60,881 bases of DNA, taken from an archaeon. Lineage in GTDB: Archaea; Methanobacteriota_B; Thermococci; Methanofastidiosales; NM3. Of this stretch, positions 1 to 8,281 are shown piece by piece. How positions within the stretch are numbered: the first letter of the stretch is position 1; each line of letters opens with the position of its first letter. The notes under the pieces were generated by a model that made no database searches, was not told the DNA's origin, and worked only from the letters and a program-made list of their open reading frames with translations. Both the position numbers and the translations under genes were made by a program. The DNA lies in NCBI GenBank assembly GCA_004212155.1, contig RXIG01000011.1, positions 1 to 60,881 on the forward strand. The letters are read 5' to 3'.

Positions 1-36
1 ATAATATGCATCGTCCTCGACCTTGTCCCATCGCAT
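1..36 (-). CDS. 5' end of a gene running off the left edge
   Basis: An ATG on the minus strand at 36 opens a frame reading MRWDKVEDDAYY to the window edge. A TATA-like stretch (CTTTAAAAA on the minus strand, about 66-76) lies roughly 35 bases upstream, which would put transcription start close to the ATG, and GGTGTCACC precedes the start. Only 12 codons are visible, so no product can be named; the start call rests on promoter spacing alone. Confidence 0.4.
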   Translation of the reverse strand, partial: MRWDKVEDDAYY

Positions 37-208
37 GGTGACACCGGTTGTAGTATGGTGTGATGTTTTTAAAGATTATCGTTATCTTGCTTTTGAAGCA
101 TATGAAGAACACGATGCAAAAGAATCTTATATATGCTTTTATTAGACGATATATTAATAAATGTACGTTGAAAGACTAAATAAGTTATTTTTTATTTGAG
201 GGGAGAAT

Positions 209-2545
209 ATGAAAAAGGTAGCTGGTGTAGTAATCATAATTATCTTTGCTATTGCAATGATAACCTCTTCTTTTTCCATGATCGTGGCGGAAGAAGATGT
301 AGAACCTATTCCTATTGACAAGGGCGAGGAAATTCGTGATTCGGATTATCCTATTGACACTGAATCTTTACTTGGTAATTCACTGCAAGGTCCTGCCCCG
401 GGAGTAGATTGGGAGAAAGGGGACACTGCAACTTGGTTAGCACTGGATAATTACAATGGAGGATATTTTTTTACCGACTATACGTGCAAGGCTGAAAACT
501 CTACAGCACAAGTATGGGTACAAAATGATCTTTCGTGGCCAACAGGTGACCCAAGAGCTACCCCTATAATAAATGAATATCAAGCAGATTACATTTTATC
601 GGAATTCACAAATAATATACTACCAACCGATACAACATATTTTGGTACACCATATTACAGGGATGGCACATGGTCTCTTCTAGATCAATGGGGAGCAAAG
701 CCTCACGAATATTATGTCGATAGTTATGGTAGATATATTATCCTCGTTTCCAATGTTCAAGATGAAAACTATTATGATTCATCCTATCCATATTATATTG
801 CAGGCTTTTTCTCTCCTACATATGCTGCATACTTCGATAGAAATATTATAACGATAGATTGTTACGATTGGTTGAATAGAATGGGTCCAAGTGGGTCAAG
901 ACCATATCTATATGATGGTACAGTCGCTCATGAATTTCAACATCTAATACATAATGATATAGATGGTAATGAATCAACATGGCTAAACGAAGGATGTTCA
1001 ATGTATGCAGAAACATTATGTGGTTACGGATTCCAAACTTCAGCAGCTAACCATTTCTTTTATACACCCGATAACTCCTTAATTCATTGGGGAGATCAAG
1101 GCGATATCAATATACTAGCAGATTATGGTCAAGCATACTTGTTTATGATGTATTTAAATGACCATTATGGTGGAACTAGTATAATAACAGATATTGCTAA
1201 TAATAATTTGAATAGTATAGAAAGTATAACAGACTCTCTTCAGAACAAGGGTTTTTCTACTACATTTGAAAATGTTTTCAAATGCTGGACTTTTGCAAAT
1301 CTATTAAGAAAAGACAGTGGTCCTTATGGGTATACATCATATGACATGAATTTGCTTGATCCAATCAACAAAAAAATGCCACCTATCTCTTCATTTTATG
1401 GTTCTTCGCTTGGCAACACTTTTAGTATGGAAGGTAAAGACACAGGTGTTTCCAATCTCGGTCCATGGGGTACAGATTATGTTTGGATAGATGGCGCAAC
1501 AACAAAAAACATAATCGAATTGATTTTTGACGGACAAGATACACCACCATATGTATATAAATGGCAAGAAGTCAGTATAAATAATGACGATGCGTTTTGG
1601 AGCAATGCCTTTAATCTTTTAGATGCAGTATTGGCACAAAGAATAGATTTAGAGGGAACATCATCTCCAGAATTATCTTTCGATACCTTATATAATATAG
1701 AATACGAATGGGATTATGGATTTGTACAAGTATCTACAGATAATGGGTACACATGGACCTCACTGCAAAATACCACTACAACCAGTAGTATTGACCCAAC
1801 ATCCTATCCGAATATCATAGATAATCTTCCCGGATTCACTGGTCTAAGTAATGGGTGGAACACAAGCACATGGACCACTGAAACTTTTGATCTATCAGCT
1901 TATGCAGGACAAGAAATACTATTATCTTTCAGGTACATGACCGACTGGTATACAGTAAATAGTGGGTGGTACATAGATAACATATCCATTGATGATAATT
2001 CAACAAATATTTTCTACGACGATTGTAGCGATATTACTCAATGGATGTGCAAAGCAGAGGCATTCGGGTATGACATGGATTTCGATGTAAAATTCTACAA
2101 TCCATACACTGATACAATAACAAACATCCCATTGAATGATATAAACGAATATGGCAGTATTGTTGATTCCCATTTAGGAGGTAATCTCCATTTAGGCAAT
2201 GGCATTCTTATCATTAGCTATACACCAGCCCATGATATGCCAGATGAAGCAGACTATTTGGTTAACTTCGTTCAAGAGCCTGATGGAGGAGCAGCTACAT
2301 CCAGCTTCCCCCCCTTTACTACTGCACTCAACAAAGCCAACCCATCATTAGAGTCTGCACTCGCAGCCATTGCAGCGGCTGAAGAGGAAGGTAAGGACAC
2401 GGGCATCATCAACGAACTCATGGAGAACGTCAACGAGCACATTGCGAATTCATCGACAGGCGCGAACTACGTCTACAAGGCTAATCAGCTCAGACTTGCC
2501 ATGCAAACACTTGAAGAAGTGATGTCACAGCTCGGCGAGCTGTGA
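209..2545 (+). CDS. Secreted zinc metallopeptidase, immune-inhibitor-A-like
   Basis: A 778-residue protein with an N-terminal signal peptide (Lys-Lys, then a hydrophobic stretch to about residue 27), so exported. HEFQH at 241-245 followed by NEG at 260-262 gives the zinc ligands and catalytic Glu of a gluzincin-type peptidase, as in M6-like enzymes. Around residues 500-600 there is a beta-sandwich region (VSTDNGYTWTSL, GWYIDNISID) like the accessory domain of immune inhibitor A peptidases. The last 75 residues look helical (ANPSLESALAAIAAAEEEG). The start has a good ribosome site, GAGGGGA, 5-10 bases upstream. Most of the gene is AT-rich with codon use unlike the rest of the window, but its last 180 bases are GC-rich like the neighbours, suggesting acquisition or a mosaic. 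Likely degrades extracellular protein; the substrate is unknown. Confidence 0.75.
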   Translation: MKKVAGVVIIIIFAIAMITSSFSMIVAEEDVEPIPIDKGEEIRDSDYPIDTESLLGNSLQGPAPGVDWEKGDTATWLALDNYNGGYFFTDYTCKAENSTAQVWVQNDLSWPTGDPRATPIINEYQADYILSEFTNNILPTDTTYFGTPYYRDGTWSLLDQWGAKPHEYYVDSYGRYIILVSNVQDENYYDSSYPYYIAGFFSPTYAAYFDRNIITIDCYDWLNRMGPSGSRPYLYDGTVAHEFQHLIHNDIDGNESTWLNEGCSMYAETLCGYGFQTSAANHFFYTPDNSLIHWGDQGDINILADYGQAYLFMMYLNDHYGGTSIITDIANNNLNSIESITDSLQNKGFSTTFENVFKCWTFANLLRKDSGPYGYTSYDMNLLDPINKKMPPISSFYGSSLGNTFSMEGKDTGVSNLGPWGTDYVWIDGATTKNIIELIFDGQDTPPYVYKWQEVSINNDDAFWSNAFNLLDAVLAQRIDLEGTSSPELSFDTLYNIEYEWDYGFVQVSTDNGYTWTSLQNTTTTSSIDPTSYPNIIDNLPGFTGLSNGWNTSTWTTETFDLSAYAGQEILLSFRYMTDWYTVNSGWYIDNISIDDNSTNIFYDDCSDITQWMCKAEAFGYDMDFDVKFYNPYTDTITNIPLNDINEYGSIVDSHLGGNLHLGNGILIISYTPAHDMPDEADYLVNFVQEPDGGAATSSFPPFTTALNKANPSLESALAAIAAAEEEGKDTGIINELMENVNEHIANSSTGANYVYKANQLRLAMQTLEEVMSQLGEL

Positions 2546-2580
2546 TCCTTTTTTCTTTTTAATATATTTTTTTAATTCTT
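2545..2580 (+). terminator. T-rich terminator after the peptidase
   Basis: Immediately after the stop codon the plus strand has runs of T (CCTTTTTTCTTTTT, then ATATATTTTTTT). Oligo-T tracts without a hairpin are the usual archaeal intrinsic terminator. Confidence 0.5.
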
Positions 2581-2685
2581 GTTAAATATTCATCATTCTA
2601 GTGAATGCTAGATGAATAAAATATATCTAAAATTAGTAATGATTAGTTAAGATGAGAAGAGAAGTAAAGAGGGATAAAGGGAGAC

Positions 2686-2766
2686 TTAGTCTCCCCAGTA
2701 AAGTCCTCTCATAAGTATTGGGAATGCCCAGAATATACCAAACATTATCCAGTCTTTCTTGGTCAT
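2686..2766 (-). CDS. Micropeptide A, 26-residue single-span membrane peptide
   Basis: The minus strand encodes a 26-residue peptide beginning MTKKDWIM and ending RGLYWGD, with a hydrophobic aromatic middle (FGIFWAFPILM) able to span a membrane; the Lys-Lys N-terminus would face the cytoplasm. A ribosome site GAGGTG lies 7 bases upstream. It is the second of two tandem copies: micropeptide B at 2814-2894 has the same length, same ribosome-site spacing and 24 of 26 identical residues. Between the copies four codons changed silently (Ile, Gly, Leu, Arg) and the two residue changes are Ile to Leu and Met to Leu, the pattern expected of selected protein sequence. Outside the reading frame and ribosome site the flanks do not match. 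I know of no named family; a function as a small membrane-complex subunit or regulator is speculation. Confidence 0.75.
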   Translation of the reverse strand: MTKKDWIMFGIFWAFPILMRGLYWGD

Positions 2767-2813
2767 TTGTTTCCACCTCTTTGTATCTTAATGGTACTAT
2801 GGCCGTATTGGCT

Positions 2814-2894
2814 CTAGTCTCCCCAGTAAAGTCCGCGAAGGAGCAGTGGGAATGCCCAGAATATGCCAAACATGATCCAGTCTTTCTTGGTCAT
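2814..2894 (-). CDS. Micropeptide B, paralogue of micropeptide A
   Basis: First of two tandem 26-codon genes. The peptide begins MTKKDWIM, has the middle FGIFWAFPLLL and ends RGLYWGD: one predicted membrane helix, a positively charged start, and aromatic residues at both borders. GAGGTG lies 7 bases upstream of the ATG, and a TATA box (TTTAAATA, about 2932-2940) lies about 40 bases upstream, so transcription would start near 2910 and run through both copies. No relation to the neighbouring peptidase or transaldolase is evident. Too short for similarity-based naming; the case rests on the coding-type divergence from copy A and the conserved translation signals. Confidence 0.75.
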   Translation of the reverse strand: MTKKDWIMFGIFWAFPLLLRGLYWGD

Positions 2895-2930
2895 TTGAGT
2901 ACACCTCGAAAAAAGTATAGAAACAAAACT

Positions 2931-2981
2931 ATTTAAATATTTTGGCATATATTATAATAGTTTGGTATATGTGTACCTATA
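2931..2981 (-). promoter_or_regulatory. Promoter region of the micropeptide pair, one of two copies
   Basis: Contains TTTAAATA in the right place for a TATA box serving micropeptide B. The 51-base block matches 3191-3241 at 41 of 51 positions without gaps, including the outer ends ATTTAAATATT and TGTACCTATA. The duplicated block is therefore longer than a TATA box and may hold a regulator site. Confidence 0.55.
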
Positions 2982-3190
2982 CCTATTAGTTCCCTAGAAT
3001 CAAGCTTTACTGGAAAAGATCGGTCCCTGGTACGCATCAAGGCAGGTATGGGGCATCTAGAACAATCACTGAATCAAAGGACAATGCTCCCGGCATATGC
3101 ATGTGATATGGTCCCTCTATTGACTAGAGACAGTCATATAGTGTAATCAAAGGAAGTAGCTGAATTGATAATATACATAATTTTAATGAT
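2982..3190 (-). other. Gene-free stretch downstream of a duplicated promoter; possible small RNA
   Basis: This 209-base stretch follows the second copy of the micropeptide promoter (3191-3241) in the direction of transcription. It is less AT-rich than its surroundings and contains short inverted repeats such as CTCTA-GTCAA-TAGAG. The only reading frame near the expected start is 14 codons without a ribosome site. It could be a non-coding RNA or the decayed remains of a third micropeptide unit. Low confidence. Confidence 0.25.
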
Positions 3191-3241
3191 ATTTAAATAT
3201 TATTGCATATATTCTCATATTAAGGTATTATTGTACCTATA
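3191..3241 (-). repeat. Second copy of the micropeptide promoter block
   Basis: Direct repeat of 2931-2981 (41 of 51 identical, ungapped), with the same TTTAAATA element. No recognisable protein gene follows it on the minus strand. Confidence 0.55.
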
Positions 3242-3310
3242 ATTTATTAAATACAAAAACAAGTGTCCTTGATTTGAAAAAGAAAGAAGAATGAAGGATA
3301 AAAAAGATAC

Positions 3311-3955
3311 TCACTTCTCAACTGCTTCCCAATCGGCAAGGAAGCGTTCGAGGCCGTTGTCGGTGAGCGGATGCTTGAACATCTTCTCAAGCACGCTGGC
3401 GGGAATGGTGGCGATGTCCGCCCCAAGCCTGGCAGACTCGAGCACGTGGAGCGAGTGCCTGATGCTTGCGACGATGACCTCGGTCTTGAACGAGTAGTTG
3501 CGCTTGATATCGTTGATCTCGGAAACGATCTCCATGCCGTAGTGGCCGATGTCGTCAAGGCGGCCGATGAACGGCGAGACATACGACGTTCCCGCCTTCA
3601 TGGCTATGAGCGCCTGATTTGCCGAGAACACGAGCGTCGTGTTGGTGTGGATGCCCTCGTCGCGCAGGACGGGGAGCGCACTGACGCCCTCCTTGATGAA
3701 CGGGACCTTGACAACGATGTTGTCGGACCACTGCGCATAGGTGCGTGCCTCCTCGAGGATACCCTGCGTATCGACGCTTGTAGCCTCGACGGAGACGGGT
3801 CCCTCAACGATGGCACAGATGTCCCTGATGATCGACTTGAAGCTGCCACCCTCCTTGGCGATGAGCGAAGGGTTGGTGGTAACGCCATCAACGAGACCCA
3901 TGTCGTTCCAGTACTTAATATCTGCTAGATTCGCTGTATCGAGAAAGAACTTCAT
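3311..3955 (-). CDS. tal: Transaldolase, short TalC/FSA-type
   Basis: A 214-residue protein, the length of the small transaldolase/fructose-6-phosphate aldolase family. It opens MKFFLDTANL and has GVTTNPSLIAKEG at 24-36; Lys83 in NIVVKVPF is the expected Schiff-base lysine. It transfers dihydroxyacetone units between sugar phosphates in the non-oxidative pentose phosphate pathway. It is the last gene of a four-gene minus-strand operon; its ATG overlaps the transketolase C-terminal gene by 4 bases (ATGA), implying coupled translation. In archaea this pathway mainly makes pentoses for nucleotides and aromatic precursors from fructose 6-phosphate. Members may have fructose-6-phosphate aldolase activity instead, which sequence alone does not settle. 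Confidence 0.9.
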   Translation of the reverse strand: MKFFLDTANLADIKYWNDMGLVDGVTTNPSLIAKEGGSFKSIIRDICAIVEGPVSVEATSVDTQGILEEARTYAQWSDNIVVKVPFIKEGVSALPVLRDEGIHTNTTLVFSANQALIAMKAGTSYVSPFIGRLDDIGHYGMEIVSEINDIKRNYSFKTEVIVASIRHSLHVLESARLGADIATIPASVLEKMFKHPLTDNGLERFLADWEAVEK

Positions 3956-4875
3956 TGTGTCAACTCCTTGGCTATCCTGACTATCGTTTCCTCGGAGAGC
4001 CCGTACTTCTCATAGAGTGAACGCGGGCTTCCCGATTCGGTAAACGATCGAACGCCGATGCGTTCGAGTCGTGTTGGGTATGACTCGGATAAGAACTCGG
4101 CTATCGCGCCCCCCACGCCGCCGTAGGCGCTGTGATCCTCGACGGTGATGAGCCTGCCGCAGCGCTGTGCGACCTTGCGAATCGTTGCCTCGTCAAGCGG
4201 ACGTAGCACCTGCAAATCGACGAGCTGGGGGGATATGCCCTCGTTTTTGAGCGTCTCGCACGCCTTGAGCGCCTCGTGGGTGGAAAACCCACATGTGATG
4301 ATGCCAACGTCGTCACCCTCCTGCAGCACGTGGGAGCGTGTCGGGTCGAACGGTTCGCTTTCATCATAGAGGTAGTCAACACTGTCGCGGAAGAGACGCA
4401 CGTAGCACGGATGGTCCGCCATGTAGATGTGCTTGATCGTCGTATAGGTCGCATGCGGGTCGCTGGGAATGTAGATGTCGATGTTTGGCAGTGCGCGCAT
4501 CATGGCGATATCCTCATTGGCATGGTGGCTTGCACCGTCCTTGCCTACCGAGATGCCGCCGTGGGTCGACACGAACTTGACCTTCAGATTGGGATATCCG
4601 ACGCACATGCGCACCTGGTCGAACGAACGGCCTGGCAGGAAGACGCAAAACGTCGAGACGAACGGGTGCTTACCGCATGACGCCATGCCCGCCGCCGTGG
4701 CGACCATGTCCTGTTCGCTTATGCCCATATTGAAGAAACGCTCGGGGAATCGCTTGCCAAACTGCGCCGTCTTGGTCGATGCCGAAAGGTCGGCGTCAAA
4801 TGCCACCACGCTCAAGTCCTGCTCCCCGAGCTCTACAAGCGCCTTTCCGTAACTGTCACGCACGTTGACCTTCAT
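3952..4875 (-). CDS. Transketolase, C-terminal subunit
   Basis: A 307-residue protein corresponding to the pyrimidine-binding and C-terminal domains of transketolase. NMGISEQDMVATAAGMA (about residues 50-66) contains the Glu that activates thiamine diphosphate. The start is placed at the ATG opening MKVNVRDSYG, which overlaps the end of the N-terminal subunit gene by 4 bases (4872-4875). Many archaea encode transketolase as two polypeptides, and here they are adjacent in the order N then C. The partners together move two-carbon ketol units between sugar phosphates. The rpe and tal neighbours support transketolase over a dehydrogenase E1 role. Confidence 0.9.
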   Translation of the reverse strand: MKVNVRDSYGKALVELGEQDLSVVAFDADLSASTKTAQFGKRFPERFFNMGISEQDMVATAAGMASCGKHPFVSTFCVFLPGRSFDQVRMCVGYPNLKVKFVSTHGGISVGKDGASHHANEDIAMMRALPNIDIYIPSDPHATYTTIKHIYMADHPCYVRLFRDSVDYLYDESEPFDPTRSHVLQEGDDVGIITCGFSTHEALKACETLKNEGISPQLVDLQVLRPLDEATIRKVAQRCGRLITVEDHSAYGGVGGAIAEFLSESYPTRLERIGVRSFTESGSPRSLYEKYGLSEETIVRIAKELTQ

Positions 4876-5687
4876 TGTCCACACTCCCTGAGTGCTTGTT
4901 CAAAGGCCTCGCCCTTGAGCGGTTTGCCATGCCAGTTGAGCTGGTCTTCCATGCATGAGACGCCCTTACCCTTCAACGTGTCGGCGATGATGACCGTCGG
5001 TCCGTCGTAGGGCGTCTGCGCATCCCTTATCACCTTCTGCAAGGCGCCAACGTCGTGCCCATCAACGAAAAAGACCCGCCATCCGAACGCCTTGAACTTT
5101 GCATCCAGGGGCTCTATCGACTTGATGTCCTCCGTCAGGCCATCGCACTGGAGCTTATTCCTGTCAACGATGGCGATGACGTTTGAAAGCCTGTAGTGGC
5201 CTGCGGTCATGGCCGCCTCCCATATCTGGCCTTCCTGGAGTTCCCCGTCGCCGAGGAGCACGTAGATGCGAGACGAGGCATTGTTGAGCCTACATGCAAG
5301 CGCCATGCCGTTTGCCACGGAAAGCCCCATGCCAAGCGAACCAGTGGAGAAGTCGACCCCTGGCGTCTTGTTCATATCGGGGTGTCCTTGAAGCCTGCTG
5401 CCGATGGCACGAAGCGAGTAGAGCTCCTCACGAGGGATGAATCCCTTGAGCGAGAGGGCGGAGTAGTACACGGGTGCAGCATGCCCCTTGGAGAGCACGA
5501 ACCGGTCCCTGTCGAACCTGGAGGGATCTTCAGGGTCGATGTTCATGATGTCGAGAATGACAACGCCGATAATCTCAACGCACGAGAGGCAGCTCGAGGG
5601 GTGGCCGGATGCAGCATCCGTGGTCATCCTGAGGGCATCAACGCGCATCGTGTCACACATCTTTCGTAACTCGTTCGTATCAATCAT
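4872..5687 (-). CDS. Transketolase, N-terminal (TPP-binding) subunit
   Basis: A 271-residue protein with the thiamine-diphosphate-binding domain: LSKGHAAPVYY, then GDGELQEGQIWEAA leading to DRNKLQ, the GDG-to-N motif that binds Mg and diphosphate. The ATG at 5687 (MIDTNELRKM) is chosen because it overlaps the rpe stop as ATGATTGA; an upstream ATG seven codons earlier is possible. It pairs with the C-terminal subunit encoded next, and both are needed for one active site. Part of the rpe-tktN-tktC-tal operon. Confidence 0.9.
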   Translation of the reverse strand: MIDTNELRKMCDTMRVDALRMTTDAASGHPSSCLSCVEIIGVVILDIMNIDPEDPSRFDRDRFVLSKGHAAPVYYSALSLKGFIPREELYSLRAIGSRLQGHPDMNKTPGVDFSTGSLGMGLSVANGMALACRLNNASSRIYVLLGDGELQEGQIWEAAMTAGHYRLSNVIAIVDRNKLQCDGLTEDIKSIEPLDAKFKAFGWRVFFVDGHDVGALQKVIRDAQTPYDGPTVIIADTLKGKGVSCMEDQLNWHGKPLKGEAFEQALRECGQ

Positions 5688-6318
5688 GAGTATCACATAG
5701 GTGTTCAAGTTCTATAAATGATTCCCTGGGCCGCTGCTTGAAGACGCCCGACCCAACGACAAAATGATCGGCTCCGCTGTCTCGCAGGGATACGATGTTA
5801 TCCCTTCCCACGCCCCCGTCGACGAGTATCTCGAAGGGAAGGCCTGTTCGCTTGCGTATCTCATCGTAGCGTTGCACATGCTCGAAGGTCGACTCCTCGA
5901 AAGGGGCGCCGCCGAATCCTGGAAAGACACCCATGATGACAAGAAAGTCGATGGATGACAAGATGTCCTCATCTATGATTGAGGTGTCGGGATTGACAGC
6001 GATACCCTTGCGCGAATCCTCAGGTATGGACACATCGTCGGGGTGCACGCCTGTCTCGAAGTGATACGACACCCATTCCTGCGGCACGTCCTTGAACAGG
6101 TCGATATAGCGTTGGGGATCCGTCACCATGTAGTGAACATCGAGCTTGAATCCAAATTCCTCGTAGATCTCGCCTATGATCTTCGGACCGAAGCTGATGT
6201 TTGGCACGAAGCGTCCGTCGGCGATGTCGACATGTATGTGTGATGCGACACCACGAAGCTGCTCGAGCTGTTCACAGAGGTGAAGGTGCGTTGTAGAAAG
6301 TATCGAAGGCAGTATCAT
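5680..6318 (-). CDS. rpe: Ribulose-phosphate 3-epimerase
   Basis: A 212-residue TIM-barrel protein. HVDIADGRFVPN (about 29-40), LDVHYMV (about 59-65) and FLVIMGVFPGFGG match the metal-binding and phosphate-binding loops of the epimerase, and DGGV near 167 is also conserved. It interconverts ribulose 5-phosphate and xylulose 5-phosphate, supplying transketolase. First gene of the minus-strand operon; its last bases overlap the transketolase N-terminal gene by 8. Confidence 0.9.
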   Translation of the reverse strand: MILPSILSTTHLHLCEQLEQLRGVASHIHVDIADGRFVPNISFGPKIIGEIYEEFGFKLDVHYMVTDPQRYIDLFKDVPQEWVSYHFETGVHPDDVSIPEDSRKGIAVNPDTSIIDEDILSSIDFLVIMGVFPGFGGAPFEESTFEHVQRYDEIRKRTGLPFEILVDGGVGRDNIVSLRDSGADHFVVGSGVFKQRPRESFIELEHLCDTHD

Positions 6319-6515
6319 ATGATCAACATAGCCCCGTTATAATTATTTGAGGCTTAGGGACATCTCTTAATATAATTTTTGGTAAATTCTTTTCAGGATG
6401 CTCACTCGATCTGTAGATGGCATGAGAACCCCTTGATCGCATGTCTTGCCCTTTGCTTGCATGATGGCTGATACGTATCAAAAAGAATAAATATACTCTT
6501 CATAAAGGGTATGCA

Positions 6516-7973
6516 ATGACATACATACCCCGCTGCATGAGCACACAACATCCCGATAACGTCAATCCCCCCTTCTTTGCAGAGAATCCCGAGCTTGGTG
6601 GAGAGGACGAGATACAGGAAGCATATTACGTTTTCTCGCACCTGTGCTGTGATGAACAGATGTGGGATTGTGAGGGAAAGGAGGTCGACAACTTTGTCGT
6701 GAAAAAGCTCCTCTCGAGGTATGGCACATTCTTTCAGGACCACATCATGGGCGAGGACCTGCGCATCACGTTTCGGGTCCCGAACCCCACGCTTGAGAGG
6801 ACCGAGGCAAAGATCCTGCTCGAGACGCTCGAGTCGATACCTCGCTCCTACGATACGGCAACGATGTTCTACCAGCGTGACGTGACGCCGATATTCGAGG
6901 TCATACAACCCATGACCACGTCGCACGAGGAACTCAACAACATCTACAACTACTACAAGGAGTTTGTCGTTGGGAAACAGAACAGGCGTATCGGCTCGAC
7001 CACCATCAAGGACTGGATCGGCGACTTCAATCCCTCATCGATCAATGTCATCCCGCTCGTCGAGGATTACGACCACATACTCAACGTCGATCAAATCGTG
7101 CGAGACTACCTCAGCGACAAGGACCTCAAGTATCAGCGCGTCTTCCTGGCACGAAGCGATCCCGCGATGAACTACGGATTCTTCACCGCCATACTCCTCA
7201 ACAAGATAGCGCTGCAGCGCCTCAAAGGTGTCGAAAAGGACACGGGCGTCAAGATCCACCCCATCATTGGCGTCGGGACGGCCCCGTTCAGGGGAAATCT
7301 CTCCCCCCATACAGTGGATAGATTCGCAGACGAGTACCCCTCCCTTCGCACCTACACGCTCCAATCTGCATTCAAGTACGACTACAATCCGATCGAGGTG
7401 GAAGAAGCGGTATTGAAGCTTATGAAAAAACCGGTGCGCAATCCGCGATTCATCGATGAGCAGGCGGCGCTCAACGTGTTGCAGCGATACGTCACCAGAT
7501 ACCAGGAAGAGGTCAAGTCGATAGCTCCGCTCATCAACTTGATAGCGAAGTTCGTCCCCTCGCGCAGAAAGAGAAAGCTCCATATCAGCCTGTTCGGGTA
7601 TTCGCGCAGCCTCGAGGGAGTAACGCTGCCGCGTGCGATCGCGTTCACAGCAAGCCTCTACACACTCGGCTTCCCGCCAGAATTGCTTGGACTGAGCGTG
7701 TTAAGCAAAGAGGACATCGATGTGTTGCGCCGCATCCACTTCAATTTCGATGACACGCTCTCAACGGCGCTCTCCTACTACAATCCACGCTCAAGCGACC
7801 TTGTCGGCATCGATATCGAGGACAAGATTAAGATGCTCGATGTTGAGGTCAAGCCGCATGAAGAGCACCGCGCGCTTACCGACGCGATCATTGACTGCGT
7901 GAAGAAGAACCAGCTCGAGCCCGTCCCCTCACTGTGCATCCAGGCAGCGCATATACGAAAATTCCTCGGATGA
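6516..7973 (+). CDS. ppcA: Phosphoenolpyruvate carboxylase, archaeal type
   Basis: A 485-residue protein, about half the size of bacterial PEP carboxylase and typical of the archaeal form. CMSTQHPDN (about 7-15) is a signature of this family, and VGTAPFRGNLSP contains a conserved catalytic Arg region. The enzyme carboxylates PEP with bicarbonate to oxaloacetate, which in methanogens feeds the partial reductive branch to 2-oxoglutarate; korDABG elsewhere in the window fits with that. A TATA-like AATAAATATAC sits about 25 bases upstream, so the mRNA may be leaderless. Transcribed alone, divergent from rpe. Confidence 0.93.
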   Translation: MTYIPRCMSTQHPDNVNPPFFAENPELGGEDEIQEAYYVFSHLCCDEQMWDCEGKEVDNFVVKKLLSRYGTFFQDHIMGEDLRITFRVPNPTLERTEAKILLETLESIPRSYDTATMFYQRDVTPIFEVIQPMTTSHEELNNIYNYYKEFVVGKQNRRIGSTTIKDWIGDFNPSSINVIPLVEDYDHILNVDQIVRDYLSDKDLKYQRVFLARSDPAMNYGFFTAILLNKIALQRLKGVEKDTGVKIHPIIGVGTAPFRGNLSPHTVDRFADEYPSLRTYTLQSAFKYDYNPIEVEEAVLKLMKKPVRNPRFIDEQAALNVLQRYVTRYQEEVKSIAPLINLIAKFVPSRRKRKLHISLFGYSRSLEGVTLPRAIAFTASLYTLGFPPELLGLSVLSKEDIDVLRRIHFNFDDTLSTALSYYNPRSSDLVGIDIEDKIKMLDVEVKPHEEHRALTDAIIDCVKKNQLEPVPSLCIQAAHIRKFLG

Positions 7974-8281
7974 TTCAGACATTTGCTCACCGTATGGGGT
8001 GACAGCATCGTTCATTCCGCTCACGCATACAGGGACATCGAGATGTACTTCTGGCACACCATACCCCCTGGCTACATACGTTTAGGGGATATGATTTTTT
8101 CATGACTATGATGTGATGGTGCCGCGCCATGGAAGGTCCAGGCTCGCATGATCGATGCGTACATGTCCTTCTCGCATCGTTACGCGATGGTAGGCCGTTC
8201 AAGTAGGACTATATCCAAATCCATCACACCATAACAGCACGCCGAGCATAATCTTATTAACTCCGTAAACGATGTAAATCC
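7974..8281. other. 308-base intergenic region, no gene recognised
   Basis: Neither strand has a convincing reading frame or ribosome site. It has mixed composition and short self-complementary pieces near 8150-8195 (CATCG-TTACG-CGATG) that could fold, but no known RNA family is recognised. ATCTTATTAAC near 8247-8257 is a plausible TATA box for the AMP phosphorylase gene, placing its start close to the ATG. Confidence 0.4.

Noticed and set aside
2633..2936. Open frames of 78 residues (minus) and 72 residues (plus) through the duplicated micropeptide units
   Set aside because: They cross both repeats in frames where codon changes are not silent, lack ribosome sites, and are explained by the two 26-codon genes.
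3371..3928. 185-residue plus-strand frame opposite transaldolase
   Set aside because: Antisense shadow of a well-conserved enzyme gene; no ribosome site or family motif. Many such GC-driven shadows occur across the window.
7974..8281. Possible structured RNA upstream of AMP phosphorylase
   Set aside because: Some self-complementary pieces exist, but they do not form a recognisable family or a consistent fold, so it is listed only as intergenic.
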